A stretch of DNA of 64,000 nucleotides, taken from Fabrea salina. Lineage: Eukaryota; Ciliophora; Heterotrichea; Heterotrichida; Fabreidae. The position numbers and the translations under genes were made by a program. Below the pieces are notes generated by a model. It did not search any database. It was given only the letters and a program-made list of their open reading frames with translations, and was not told the DNA's origin. The stretch is from the NCBI GenBank assembly GCA_022984795.1, contig JALIHJ010000019.1, forward strand, positions 229,965 to 293,964. Direction: 5' to 3'. Position 1 is the first letter of the stretch, and every line of letters starts with the position of its first letter. Below, piece by piece: positions 10,677 to 20,617 of the stretch.

Positions 10677-10840
10677 ATAAATATGACTAACTCACCTGCA
10701 TGGCTGAGTTTAGTCAAAACTAAACTAGAAAGGCAGACTGAAGCAACTAGAAGCCTTAGAAAGATGCAACTACAAACCACAAGTATTAACTAATAAGTAG
10801 TCGGAATCCAAAAGGGCATATCCATTTTAGAGCGTTTATA

Positions 10841-12079
10841 ATGCAGTGCATAGAAATCATACCAGAAAGACTGTACTGGGTAAGCGACAGGTTTCCGCCG
10901 AGAAATCGACCACTTTCATTCTACATTTGCGTGGACAATGTAAGCAACACTTAGGAACTGTCTTACTTACCCTTTGCTCAAGACTTTGGCCCTCTTAATT
11001 TGGGAATGACCTACAGGTTTGTATCCCAGCTTGAAAAGGTCCTGAAAGACCCTAGGTACAGAGACCACACAATTTACCACTACACTTCCACTGACTACTC
11101 CAAAAGGGCCAACTCAGCTTACTTGATGGGTGCCTTTCAACTGTTAGTTCTGAAAAAGTCTGCAGAGGAAGCCTGGAGACCCTTTCGGTTAGAAAGGTTC
11201 CTTCCGTTCAGAGACGCTAGTTTTGGGCCGTGCTACTACCAGTGCACAATACTGCACTGCCTCAAAGCCCTTGAAAAGGCAGTGAGCTTGGGTTGGTTTA
11301 ACTATTGCAGTTTCGACATTGAAGAATACGAACATTACGAGCAAATCGAAAACGGAGACATGAGTTGGATAGTTCCTAAGAAACTACTGGCTTTCAGTTG
11401 TCCCAGTAACAACAAGTATCAAGGCAACTGGAGGAGTTTCACCCCCGATGACTATGTTCAAGAGTTCAAGCGCTTAGGAATAACTGGTGTGGTGAGGCTT
11501 AACGAGAAAACTTACGAAGAAACTAGGTTCAAGGTCCACGGAATCCAGTTTTACGAGTCTTACTTCACAGACGGAAGTTGCCCTAGTGACTCTATAGTCA
11601 ACAGGTTCCTTAAGATAGTTGAAACTGAAAAAGGAGCAGTTGCTGTGCACTGCAAAGCAGGTTTAGGAAGGACAGGCACCTTAATAGGGTGCTACGCTAT
11701 CAAGCACTACGGACTAACTGCAGAGGAGTATATAGCTTGGGCCAGGATTTGCAGACCAGGCAGTGTTTTAGGTCCCCAACAGCAATTTTTAGTGGACTTC
11801 GAAAGTGGACTGAACTCCTTAACAAAGAGTTTCCAAAGAATGTATCTTAGTTACCCAGACAAAGAAAAAGCTGTTTACGGAGACTTAGGCCAAGCTTCCA
11901 GACTACTAACAGCTAAGAAGTGCAACCAAGTTACTGAGCAAAAACCCCGTTCTACAACTCCTGTGGACTTAAGAAGCAGCTACCCGAGTTACTCTGCTTA
12001 CTTGAAACGATACAACAGGAACCCCTCTGAGTCCTACATTCCAAGTGCCCCCAGTAGATTGAATTATAGATACTACTAA
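10841..12079 (+). CDS. CDC14: CDC14-type dual-specificity protein phosphatase (one 15-nt intron)
   Basis: Exon 1 is 10841-10939, a 15-nt intron lies at 10940-10954 (GTAAGCAACACTTAG), and exon 2 is 10955-12079; joined they give 407 residues. The N-terminal DSP-like half (exon 1 plus PFAQDFGPLNLGMTYRF) is followed by the catalytic half with the P-loop HCKAGLGRTGT (catalytic Cys about residue 266), a WPD-equivalent loop region before it, and the CRPGSVLGPQQQFL segment typical of CDC14. CDC14 removes CDK-type proline-directed phosphates in mitotic exit and, in ciliated organisms, at centrosomes and cilia. Without intron removal the first 33 residues would be lost, so the spliced start is well supported. 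The C-terminal ~70 residues are a basic, Ser/Pro/Tyr-rich tail. Confidence 0.92.
10940..10954 (+). other. 15-nt intron in CDC14
   Basis: GTAAGCAACACTTAG. Removal joins exon 1 in phase 0 to the conserved N-terminal CDC14 half. It contains an in-frame stop (TAG) if retained. Confidence 0.92.
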
Positions 12080-12102
12080 TTAAGTGTAATTACAATTCTA
12101 AA

Positions 12103-12402
12103 ATGGTACCTCGTGAACAAGTTTTAGCACTATACAGAAACATACTTAAGCACGGAAGGTTTTACCCCTCCAAAAACAGAGTAGAAATCCTTTGTTCTGT
12201 GCATGAGTTCTTTAAAAACTCCAAAAACGTCACAAACCCTGAAGAACTCCAGGAAAGACTCAGAATGGCAGAGATGCTTCTCGCCAACTTCAAAATGTAC
12301 CACGCCAAAGTAATTGAACTCCGAACAGGCAACAAGATCGTGAACCCCTACCCTGCTGAGCCCTTCAACAGACCTGGAAGCAAAGACTTTATATACTTTT
12401 AA
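12103..12402 (+). CDS. LYR-motif (Complex1_LYR) mitochondrial assembly factor
   Basis: A 99-residue protein carrying the LYR tripeptide near the N-terminus (LALYRNILKHGRFYPSKNR) followed by a helical segment and Phe-containing C-terminal part, which is the size and layout of LYRM proteins. These small helical proteins bind acyl-ACP and help assemble respiratory complexes or deliver iron-sulfur clusters in mitochondria. Which LYRM paralogue it is cannot be decided. The gene starts 23 bp after the CDC14 stop on the same strand and ends with TAA. Confidence 0.8.
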   Translation: MVPREQVLALYRNILKHGRFYPSKNRVEILCSVHEFFKNSKNVTNPEELQERLRMAEMLLANFKMYHAKVIELRTGNKIVNPYPAEPFNRPGSKDFIYF

Positions 12403-12509
12403 CTATGCTTAAGTCAGTGTAATAAAGTAACTGCAATAAATCCCAAAGCGAAACGTGAGGCCCCAATGCCATATTCAAAGACTTATTGATCAAAAGAGTT
12501 AAACTTATA

Positions 12510-15500
12510 ATGGAAAACAAATCTTGCTCAACAACCCCTTTGTTAGGAACTGGCGAACTAGAAACCAACAGAACAAAATTCAATGAAACCGATAGACAAA
12601 GGAGCAAGGGTTCTAATGAGTTTACAGAAGGATTAAGGTTCCCTAAAGTGCTCGAAGCTTTCGAAGAAACTACTGATAAGGTCTGGTGCGTAAAAGTTAT
12701 AGGCCCTTACATAGCATCTGCACTTGGAAAAACTATTGTCCTGTGGGATTCTGAAGACATGATAGAAGTAAATTCTCTGAAAGGACATGAAGCACAAGTT
12801 AAGTGCCTAGTTAACTTAGACGACCACCGTTTGGCATCTGGGTCTTCTGAGGGAAGGATTAGAGTCTGGGACTTAGAATCCGGGGAACAAGTGGCAATGC
12901 TCGAAGGTGATTTGTCAGAGGTACTTTGTCTGGAAAGTATTGGCGAAAACTACTTAGTTTCTAACTACGAAAACGAAATAGCTTTGTGGAACATAGAAAC
13001 TGAAGAAATGGAAGATAGCATCCAAGGCCATTCGGATTTAGTAACTTGCATGAATAAGGTAAACGGACTCTTAGCAACTGGGTCCAAAGATAAAACCGTC
13101 AGACTCTGGGAAATTGAAGAGGGAAGTTTGAAAGAAGCAGGAGTTTTGGAAGGCCACAACGCTGGAGTTTCTTGTTTAGGAGAGTTCAATGGGCACTTAG
13201 TGTCTGCTTCTGAAGATAAAACAGTCAAAGTCTGGGACTTAGATAGCAAAACAGAAGTAGCTACTCTAAGCGAGCACGCAAGTTCTGTTAATTGTTTGGG
13301 GACTGTTGACAAGTTTCTAGTTTCGGGGTCTTCTGACTCAAAAATCAGACTCTGGAAATTGAAGAAGGGAAAAGACGAGCAGGTGGAGATCAAGGAATTT
13401 GCAGTTTTGGAAGAACACACAGGAAGTGTGAACTCCTTGGTTTCAAAAAGCCATAAGTTGATATCGGCTTCGAATGACGGAACTGTTAGAGTTTGGGAAG
13501 TAAGCAAAAAGCAAGAATCTTTTACTCTAGGAGAGCATAGCAGCTGGATAAGGTCCATGGCAGCAATTGGAGACAAGCAAATAGCATCTGGGTGTAAAGA
13601 CGGCACTATCAAACTCTGGAGTGTGGAGTCAAGGAAAGGGCTGGGAGTTTTAAAGGGCCACACTAACGAAGTCTATTGCTTGATTGAAATGGACGGAAAA
13701 CTAGTTTCAGGCTCAAAAGACAAGACCATTAAAATATGGAATCTGACTAGCAAGGAAGTAGAAAAGACTCTAGAAGGCCACTCAGACTTTGTTTACTCTC
13801 TTGAAAAGACTGAAAAGTACCTGGTTTCCGGGTCTAAGGACAAGACCATCAAGGTGTGGGGGAGAAATGACCTGGAAGAAAAAGCCACTCTTAGAGGACA
13901 CAAAGACTCAGTCTTTAGCATTGCTGTTAGAGGAGACTACTTGATTTCAGGGTCCCAAGACAACACCATCAGAATCTGGAACCTAGATTCAGGGAAGCAA
14001 GTGAGTGCAATTCAAGCCCACAATAAATGGATAAGGTCTGTTACAACAGTTGGGGACTACATAGCGTCTGGGTCTGCAGATAACACTATCAAGCTCTGGA
14101 AGTACACAGGCAAGCATGTAGCTACTTTGAGAGGACACCAAAACCAAGTCAAAACACTGACAACTGTAGGAGAGTTTTTGGTTTCGGGATCCTACGACGG
14201 GACAGTTAGAGTCTGGGACGTCCAACAGCAAAAGCAAGTAGGGGTGATAAAAGAACACTCTAAAGAAGTTGAGTGCTTAGCTGTATGTGGGGACTTTCTA
14301 GCCTCTGGCTCCGACGACCAAACAGTTAAACTTACCAAACTATCCTACGACTACAGGCTTTTACCCGGATACGACACTGCAGTGTACTCCTTCAAAAAAC
14401 TAGCTGAGTCTGAATTCAGTGAGTACGATCCGAGGATCAACGAAATAGTCATTATGCCCCAAAGAATAAACATCCTCCACGTACTTGCTCACCAAGGGAA
14501 GTACAAAATGCTTAAAAGAGCACTTAAAGGAGGGTGTCCCTTTTTAGAGTCTGCAGCCGGAGAAACCCCTTTGACAATTGCACTTGATCAAGGAAACAAA
14601 AGGTGTGTAGAAGCAATACTTAAGTACATTGGGAAAGTAAAAGACAAGAGAGTACAGAAAGTCATGGTTTCTAAAATCGGAGGTGACTTAGCAAGCATTG
14701 TTGAAACGGACTCTGTTCACTTAGGGCCTATATTTAAAGCAGCTTCTATGAGCTTTACAGACTTTGAAGACACAGAACAACTTCCTAAGTACACTAAAAC
14801 TAAAGACCCCCAACTCAACCTGCTTGAGCATTCCTTTAAAAGCACTGAAGTCTCCAAAAAAACCGAAGAAGTTAAAATAGGGTACACTAGGTTGCAGTTC
14901 AAGTTCTCTTCAGGTTCCAAAGAAAGTTTGGACCTACTAAATGCTCTTGAAAGTACCGAGAGCATTGAGTGCCTGTCAAGTGAGTTTGTTCAAGCCTTAG
15001 TTGGGTACAAGTGGAGCAGGTTCAAAGTTATGTTCTGGATTCTGTCGATTTTGAACTTGCTTAGTGTAGTAACTATTACCGGAATTGCTTTTTCAGATGA
15101 CATTCTTGCCAAACAAGTGTTTACATGGGTCTTTTTGGCAAACAACCTGTTTTTCACCATATTTGAACTGTTCCAAATAGTGGCCTCTGCCAAATACGGC
15201 TACTTCAAATCTGCTAAAAACTACCTAGACCTAGTAAGACTGCCCCTAGGCTACACTTGGGCATTCATCTCGCTGCAGTCTGACTTTGAAAACGTAAACT
15301 CAACTAACCTTTTGACGCTGGTAACAAGTTTGCTATTTTGGATAGAAGGAGTCAGTGCTTTCAAAGTGTTTGACTCCACAAGGTACTACGTTTGGATGAT
15401 TCTGGAAGTTGTGAAGGACACCAAAGGGTTTCTGGGGATACTGATTTACTTTGCAATAGCTTACTGCGGTATGCTTGGAACTACGATTAACTCAAGTTTT

Positions 15501-15896
15501 TGGGACACTTTTAAGGTTTCCTACAATTTACTGCTTGGTGACTTTGACAGCGGAGACTTTGACAACTTGCAGTGGGCAGTGTTCATTATTGGGTCAATGC
15601 TGAACTTAATTGTAATGCTTAACCTGTTGATTTCAATTATCTCGGAGTCCTTTGCCAAGATCAACTCTGAAAAGATGGCATCAGACACCAGGATCAGACT
15701 AGACCTGGTCATCGAAGTGGAAAACTGTATTTTTTGGAGGAAAGAAGAAGGACCTCAGTACTTGTTCTTCGTTGAAGAGTATGAAGGCGAGGAAGAAGAC
15801 GACTCAAAACTAGAGAAGGACGTCCAGGCAATCAAAGCTGAAATGGAGTCAATGAAAAAGGATGTAGCCAAGATCCTAAAGCTTCTCGAGAAGTAG
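12510..15896 (+). CDS. WD40-propeller / TRP-like ion channel fusion
   Basis: The ATG at 12510 sits in the usual CTTATAATG context; 1128 residues. Residues ~55-610 hold 14 WD40 repeats (GH..V.CL...LVSGS.D.TI..W), enough for two seven-blade propellers. Residues ~650-710 carry one or two ankyrin-like repeats (NILHVLAHQGKYKML). From ~835 to ~1045 is a six-helix ion transport domain: hydrophobic segments FWILSILNLLSVV, VFLANNLFFTIFEL, LDLVRLPLGYTWAF, a segment around LLFWIEGVSAF, ILIYFAIAYCGML, then a pore-like LLLGDFDSGDF and a last helix LNLIVMLNLLISII. This is the TRPV/polycystin-like arrangement, with an acidic pore loop suggesting cation selectivity. A short coiled coil ends the protein. The propellers are inferred to be cytosolic regulatory or scaffolding modules. 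The stop is TAG. Confidence 0.85.
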   Translation: MENKSCSTTPLLGTGELETNRTKFNETDRQRSKGSNEFTEGLRFPKVLEAFEETTDKVWCVKVIGPYIASALGKTIVLWDSEDMIEVNSLKGHEAQVKCLVNLDDHRLASGSSEGRIRVWDLESGEQVAMLEGDLSEVLCLESIGENYLVSNYENEIALWNIETEEMEDSIQGHSDLVTCMNKVNGLLATGSKDKTVRLWEIEEGSLKEAGVLEGHNAGVSCLGEFNGHLVSASEDKTVKVWDLDSKTEVATLSEHASSVNCLGTVDKFLVSGSSDSKIRLWKLKKGKDEQVEIKEFAVLEEHTGSVNSLVSKSHKLISASNDGTVRVWEVSKKQESFTLGEHSSWIRSMAAIGDKQIASGCKDGTIKLWSVESRKGLGVLKGHTNEVYCLIEMDGKLVSGSKDKTIKIWNLTSKEVEKTLEGHSDFVYSLEKTEKYLVSGSKDKTIKVWGRNDLEEKATLRGHKDSVFSIAVRGDYLISGSQDNTIRIWNLDSGKQVSAIQAHNKWIRSVTTVGDYIASGSADNTIKLWKYTGKHVATLRGHQNQVKTLTTVGEFLVSGSYDGTVRVWDVQQQKQVGVIKEHSKEVECLAVCGDFLASGSDDQTVKLTKLSYDYRLLPGYDTAVYSFKKLAESEFSEYDPRINEIVIMPQRINILHVLAHQGKYKMLKRALKGGCPFLESAAGETPLTIALDQGNKRCVEAILKYIGKVKDKRVQKVMVSKIGGDLASIVETDSVHLGPIFKAASMSFTDFEDTEQLPKYTKTKDPQLNLLEHSFKSTEVSKKTEEVKIGYTRLQFKFSSGSKESLDLLNALESTESIECLSSEFVQALVGYKWSRFKVMFWILSILNLLSVVTITGIAFSDDILAKQVFTWVFLANNLFFTIFELFQIVASAKYGYFKSAKNYLDLVRLPLGYTWAFISLQSDFENVNSTNLLTLVTSLLFWIEGVSAFKVFDSTRYYVWMILEVVKDTKGFLGILIYFAIAYCGMLGTTINSSFWDTFKVSYNLLLGDFDSGDFDNLQWAVFIIGSMLNLIVMLNLLISIISESFAKINSEKMASDTRIRLDLVIEVENCIFWRKEEGPQYLFFVEEYEGEEEDDSKLEKDVQAIKAEMESMKKDVAKILKLLEK

Positions 15897-15927
15897 TTTA
15901 ACTTTAGAACTAGATTATGCTGAATAG

Positions 15928-17205
15928 TTACTTGTTTTCAACTGCCGAAAGCACTGCGGAAACACTCCCCAGTACCCACAGCAGTGCAAACCCTCCAACG
16001 TAAAGAACTGCATAAACTCCTTTGTAGTCTTTAACGTGGACTTTAAGCAGAGCTGGAACCAAGCAAATGATCACTCCCCCACAAAACCCCCCCAAGAACC
16101 CAAAAAGAGTTTGGATGGCTGGATACACAATAGCAATAACTAAGGAACTGAGTAAAAGACCCAGTGTAACAGACAGGTGACTAAGTAAAACTTACATTGA
16201 CAGGGGCGGAGTTCCTTCTACTCTAAACAGAGTTTTGATGATAGAAGCTCTGCAAGGAGGAATGTTAATAGGCACAGCAAACACCAAAGTCAAAGTCATA
16301 AGGACTCTAGCCACAACCATAAGCCAGTCGTTACTGATCGAAGTAGGTGGTTGTCTCATCAAGATAAGTGTGGGAGTCTCCTCTAGAGTTGACAAGTAGC
16401 CAAAACTCCCCAAAGCAATGTAAGGAACTACTATTAGTCCTACAGCACGCATTGCTACTTTTGAAACTCTGCGCAAGTTGTTAGCCCTGAGTTCTCCCTG
16501 GACCTGAGATACGTTTGTGTGGCAGGCAAAAGAGTACAGACAAAAAGCAAACCCCGAAAAAAGGTTTGAGTCTACCTTGAACAAGTCTACTCCGGAAAAG
16601 TCATTCTGCTTTACGAAGTAAGGGAATTCTGCCACTACGATAACAGTAATATATACAAGTGTCAAAGCACTCAGAAGAGACACTACTCTTAAACTACTGA
16701 GTTGCCTAAACAAAGCTAAAGGAGCCATAACCAAAACGTTAGCTCCTACCATTGCAATCATTCTTTCTTCTTGGGAGTCCACTTTAATGCCCACTGAAGA
16801 ACAAATGTTGGGCACAAAAATCCCTATCATTATTTGGTACCCAATCAATGTTCCGTACACGTAAGTAATGATTGTGAGTTCTAAAAAGTACCCCCAGAAA
16901 CTGCCCAGAACATGCTTCACCAAATCAGGGTAGTTGTAAATTCTGTACTTGTGCCCAGCTAGGGACACCCCCATCAGACCCATGTATGCACAAAAAGACG
17001 TAAAAAGCAACATAATAGTTCCCAAAACCACTCCCAAAAACTTAAAGGCTACCGGCAGGGCTAAACACCCAGCCCCGATAGCAGTCGAAATTAGGGCAAG
17101 AACAGCCCCTCTCGAAGAACCTCTTTCTACCTTTCCAAAAGTTCTTTGTAAAAAGGTTCTGTCCTGAGTTGCTTTGTAGTCTTCCAAAGAGATTTCTTGT
17201 GACAT
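15928..17205 (-). CDS. Amino acid/auxin permease family (AAAP, SLC38-like) transporter, one intron
   Basis: Exon 1 is 16196-17205 and exon 2 is 15928-16180, separated by a 15-nt intron (16181-16195); joined they give 420 residues. After a short polar N-terminus the first helix carries the AAAP signature (STAIGAGCLALPVAF). About ten to eleven hydrophobic segments follow, including the final YPAIQTLFGFLGGFCGG helix encoded by exon 2. Such proteins move neutral amino acids with protons or sodium across plasma or lysosomal membranes; the substrate cannot be read from sequence. The gene converges on the WD40-channel gene, with 31 bp between stops, and lies 10 bp from the VPS53 stop. Confidence 0.88.
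16181..16195 (-). other. 15-nt intron in AAAP transporter
   Basis: Sense sequence GTAAGTTTTACTTAG. Without splicing the frame ends at TAA just inside the intron; with splicing it continues through two more helices to the C-terminus. Confidence 0.9.
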
Positions 17206-17215
17206 TTACAATTAA

Positions 17216-19348
17216 CTAACTAAAGTTCCATAGTTTCTTAGATTGCTTAAGGGCTTCCCAGGGCTTCTCGCTCTTCTTGATGCCCATGATACCTAAGATT
17301 TTGTCTAGGTCTGTTTGGTTAGGGTTTTCAATGAGTGCGTCGTAAGTTTCGTGGACTCTTTCTTGAGGACTACTCAGTACCTTTAACAAGGCTTCTGTTT
17401 TTGAAAAGAGTTTGTTGATTACTGAAGAAAACGCTGGACTTTTGGGGTGCAAACTCAAAAACTTAGTTTTGAGTTCAAAACAGTCAAGCAGCATCTGCTG
17501 GGCCCCGTACTCACTTATTTTTTTGCACCTGTAAATGCTGCTCACGAACTTTCCGTTTATGCTTTCAGCAACTTTGTTGAGGTAAGTCAGCAAGTAGTCT
17601 TCGTTGAGCACTTCAGTGACGCGGGAACAGATCCCCAGCAACACTTCAGTGATCTTTACGCAGTACTCACTTTTGTCACCTACTTCTTCTAACACCCAGT
17701 TGGCTTTTTGCATTGCAGTGAAGTGAGGTTCAATTTTGCCTTCCAAAGCCAAAACTAAACTCTGCACAGCTTTTCCAGCCAAGTCAATGAAGGTGTTTAC
17801 TTCTTCGTAAAACTCTACGTCGTACTGAGTTTCTAGTTTTGCCCTCACAGTAGTTTCCATCTCCAAAATAGTGGTTCTGCAGTACTCAGCAGTGTTCACT
17901 ACAAAGGCCAAAGTGATTACTTCGTTTTCAGACAACTTAACTGGTCTGTCAAGACGAGGCAAGTAAATACACAGTTTTTCGCAGTAGGTTTGCAGAACCC
18001 TTTTGAAAACTTTGCTCAGCTGGTACAGTGTAGGTCCTGTGCAGAAGGACAAGCACTTGTTGAAAGTGGCTTTGATCGAGTTGAACAACTTAATGCTTGA
18101 GGTAAACACGTTGCTTTCAACAGTGTTGTCTTCACTTATGAACTGGTCTATGTTTTCCAGGAGTGTTTGTTCCTCACTTTCACAGAACCTGTTGAGGTGC
18201 GAGTTAAAAGAAGAAGACACTACTCCTTCGAACTTAGGAGTGGGTGTAGGTTTAACAACAGGTCTTGAGTAAGTTACTTCTTCGTAGCCTCCCAAGGCAT
18301 CGTCTAGCTGGATACTTGACCCTCTGTTGGGGGTTATTTGCTGTGCTGCGAACTTTTTGGTAAGTTCCTGCTCGAACTTTTTGGTTTTTTGAAGAGCAGA
18401 CACAATGTTGGAGGTGTCTGTGTCAGTTCTACCCAGGAGTTCACCAATGTGGTCTTTTGTAGCTTCACAGAACTCCCTGGAGATTTCAGCCTGTATGTTC
18501 CAGTGGTCAGGAAATATTTGTTCGTAGTTTTCTTTGATGTCCCTCAAACACCTTTTCAGCCAGGCATAGCGCCTTTCAATGTACTCGAAGCCTGAGTGCA
18601 TTTCACCAGGCCTGAACAGAGAGTTGTAGTTTTCCAAAAAGTAACTTGACAAGTACTTAACTACCTCTGTTTTGACCTGGTCTCCTAACTCTTCAACTAC
18701 CAAACAAGCTTCAGACAAAACTTCTTCAGGCATGTTTTGGAGTTCTCTGAAGTCTTCCAGAATCTGCATCCTCAGTTCTTTCAGAATGTGGTTGCGCTGC
18801 TTAGTTAAGTTAGCTACTGCAGGCACGTGTTTGCAGTCTTCAAACTGCAACATAAGGTCTCCTGTAGCTTTGATCAGGGCTGCAGCCATTTTGTACTGTT
18901 TGGATTCGCAAACTTCAGCGAGTTTTGCAATTCCCTGAGTAGCCATTCCAAGTCTTTTTAGAGAAGTGATGGTTTTGGTAAGGTTCCTTTTAGCAGTGTC
19001 TAGACTTCTGATGTCTTTGCAGATGTCTTCAACCATTTCTTCGGAAGTTTGTGCTTTGCTGCGGATGAGGCCTATTTTTTCTTGGAGTGTGGAAACAGTG
19101 CCTTGTGACTGGTTCAGCTGTGACCTAGCAGTTTCTGACTCAGAGGCTTGTTCCCTTATTAAGTTTCTGATTTCTTTGTTCACTTGGTTCATTTCGTCCC
19201 TTAGTTTGTGCTGGACGCTGTCAATCTCTGAAAGGCTTTGTTCGTTGGGAAACTGTTTGTTGATGTAAGTAACTGCGTCGAACTCAGCTGAGTCCAAAGG
19301 GTCCTCACTAGGAAACAACTCTTGTAAGACTTTTTCGAGGGCAGACAT
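17216..19348 (-). CDS. VPS53: VPS53, GARP/EARP tethering complex subunit
   Basis: A 710-residue helical protein. Its N-terminus (FDAVTYINKQFPNEQSL, then a long amphipathic coil with KAQTSEEMVEDICKDIRSLD and AKRNLTKTITSLKRL) matches the conserved Vps53 N-terminal region. The rest is the helical-rod CATCHR-type body. VPS53 is a subunit of GARP and EARP, which tether endosome-derived vesicles at the trans-Golgi and recycling endosomes. The length fits the family (about 700-830). The stop is TAG. Its ATG at 19348 lies 10 bp after the CSN3 stop on the same strand. Confidence 0.88.
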   Translation of the reverse strand: MSALEKVLQELFPSEDPLDSAEFDAVTYINKQFPNEQSLSEIDSVQHKLRDEMNQVNKEIRNLIREQASESETARSQLNQSQGTVSTLQEKIGLIRSKAQTSEEMVEDICKDIRSLDTAKRNLTKTITSLKRLGMATQGIAKLAEVCESKQYKMAAALIKATGDLMLQFEDCKHVPAVANLTKQRNHILKELRMQILEDFRELQNMPEEVLSEACLVVEELGDQVKTEVVKYLSSYFLENYNSLFRPGEMHSGFEYIERRYAWLKRCLRDIKENYEQIFPDHWNIQAEISREFCEATKDHIGELLGRTDTDTSNIVSALQKTKKFEQELTKKFAAQQITPNRGSSIQLDDALGGYEEVTYSRPVVKPTPTPKFEGVVSSSFNSHLNRFCESEEQTLLENIDQFISEDNTVESNVFTSSIKLFNSIKATFNKCLSFCTGPTLYQLSKVFKRVLQTYCEKLCIYLPRLDRPVKLSENEVITLAFVVNTAEYCRTTILEMETTVRAKLETQYDVEFYEEVNTFIDLAGKAVQSLVLALEGKIEPHFTAMQKANWVLEEVGDKSEYCVKITEVLLGICSRVTEVLNEDYLLTYLNKVAESINGKFVSSIYRCKKISEYGAQQMLLDCFELKTKFLSLHPKSPAFSSVINKLFSKTEALLKVLSSPQERVHETYDALIENPNQTDLDKILGIMGIKKSEKPWEALKQSKKLWNFS

Positions 19349-19358
19349 ATTAAGTTAC

Positions 19359-20609
19359 TTAGATTTGAGCGTACTTGGGGTCTGCAACTCCTGTCTTAAG
19401 TAGGTAGTTCTGGTCTAGGGAAACCTGAGCAACTCTTTCTTCAACTACAGATATTTGGTTAAGGAGTTCTTTGCAGGAGTCTTGTAGTTGGTCTAGTTGG
19501 ATTCTTGCTACTTTTTCTTCGAAACTGATCATTTGGAGTTGCTCGTCAACTTTTGCTTGGATTTCTCCTTTGATAATCATTTCTAGAATCAACTCTTGGG
19601 GGTTGGAAGCTCCAGTGGCTTCTTGGATTTCTTGGAAAGAAAGAGTTTTGTAGGTTTTAGTGAGTCTTTTGACTTTGTGCTTGATGAGAATCTTTCCGAG
19701 TTGATTAACTAAGCCTGAGTTTTGGTCCTTGAGCCAAGTTTGGTAGTTGTCCTGTATGACTTCTGAGAGTTTGGAAGGTTCTTCTTTTTCAAACAAAATG
19801 TTTTGGAAGGTCGTGGCTAGTTTCATGTAGGGACCTGCTAGTTGTCTTGTGATTCTGTGCACTACAGATGCTGCGAACTTAGGAGTGCTGTAGACTTCTC
19901 CGAACAAAACAGTATAAATCAGCACTAACTTTTTGAAAGAAGCCAAACTTGCAGAGTGTGCAGCCTTGCAAGGCAGAGTGATTCCAAGTTCAAAGAAGTG
20001 AATGGCCTTTTCGTACTGTTTGAGAATCAAAGCTATGCTTCCTAAGTAGTAAAAAAACAAAAAGCAGTGCTGGGGCTGAACTCCAGTTTGGGACTTGTCA
20101 ACTTGGTAGTACTTTTGCTCTAAAAGAGGAGTTGCTGCGTGCAGGTTTTTGGTCATTAAAGCAAGTTGGCATATGTAAGTGTGCAACTGAGTCACTTCGT
20201 TTTGGAACTCTAGTTTTTCAAAGGCTTTAACTAAGCAGTATAGGGCTCTTTTGGCGTACTCAGGGAAGTTGTTGCTTAGTTCGATGCTATGCCTGGCAAA
20301 GTACTCTGAAAGCTTGCAGACAGAAGTTCTGTCAAAGGCTTGATGAGCTGAGTCAAAGTTAACTAAGTGCTGAGAAGCTCTGTAAAGCCAGGTTTCCCAG
20401 TTTTCTTTAGAAAGACTTTCTAAGAACTTAAGTCTGACTTTGAGTATAAACGAAGTAACTAAAGAAACGTGTTCGTAAGTGCTGTAGAGTTTGTCTAGTT
20501 CTGCAAGGTTGGTTTCTAGTTTTCTTTTGTTTGACTTTAAAAAGACAACTAAAGCTTCCAAGTCTCCTAAATGGTAAAGTTCAGATACTTTTTGGACTAA
20601 TGACTCCAT
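19359..20609 (-). CDS. CSN3: COP9 signalosome subunit 3-like PCI protein
   Basis: The start is placed at the ATG at 20609 (MESLVQKVSELYHLG), giving 416 residues. The open frame extends further upstream, but only over the neighbouring gene on the other strand. TPR-like helices fill the first ~300 residues (ALILKQYEKAIHFFELGIT; SLASFKKLVLIYTVLFGE). A PCI winged-helix domain follows (SFQEIQEATGASNPQELILEM, then IKGEIQAKVDEQLQMISF), and the C-terminus is a helix. Helix order and length match CSN3 (about 420 residues). The COP9 signalosome removes NEDD8 from cullin-RING ligases. Another PCI scaffold subunit (for example proteasome Rpn3) is the alternative. The ATG is 8 bp from that of the divergent ZNHIT2 gene. 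Confidence 0.75.
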   Translation of the reverse strand: MESLVQKVSELYHLGDLEALVVFLKSNKRKLETNLAELDKLYSTYEHVSLVTSFILKVRLKFLESLSKENWETWLYRASQHLVNFDSAHQAFDRTSVCKLSEYFARHSIELSNNFPEYAKRALYCLVKAFEKLEFQNEVTQLHTYICQLALMTKNLHAATPLLEQKYYQVDKSQTGVQPQHCFLFFYYLGSIALILKQYEKAIHFFELGITLPCKAAHSASLASFKKLVLIYTVLFGEVYSTPKFAASVVHRITRQLAGPYMKLATTFQNILFEKEEPSKLSEVIQDNYQTWLKDQNSGLVNQLGKILIKHKVKRLTKTYKTLSFQEIQEATGASNPQELILEMIIKGEIQAKVDEQLQMISFEEKVARIQLDQLQDSCKELLNQISVVEERVAQVSLDQNYLLKTGVADPKYAQI

Positions 20610-20617
20610 TTGTATAA
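20610..20617. promoter_or_regulatory. 8-bp divergent start-to-start interval (CSN3/ZNHIT2)
   Basis: TTGTATAA lies between the two divergent ATG codons and is the entire non-coding space. Any promoter for either gene must overlap the coding start of the other. Confidence 0.6.

Noticed and set aside
12486-12509. In-frame TTG start for the WD40-channel gene
   Set aside because: The ATG at 12510 in CTTATAATG context is the normal start. The same reasoning moved MBF1 to 22845, copy B to 52100, the calcium pump to 46786 and the ATPase to 59952.
13045-13080. GTAAAC...CTTAG 16-mer in the WD40-channel gene as a possible intron
   Set aside because: The segment aligns as coding with neighbouring WD40 repeats, removal would shift the frame, and the branch A is misplaced.
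12965-13663. 232-codon open frame antisense to the WD40-channel gene
   Set aside because: Shadow of the repeated WD40 coding sequence; composition follows the sense gene.
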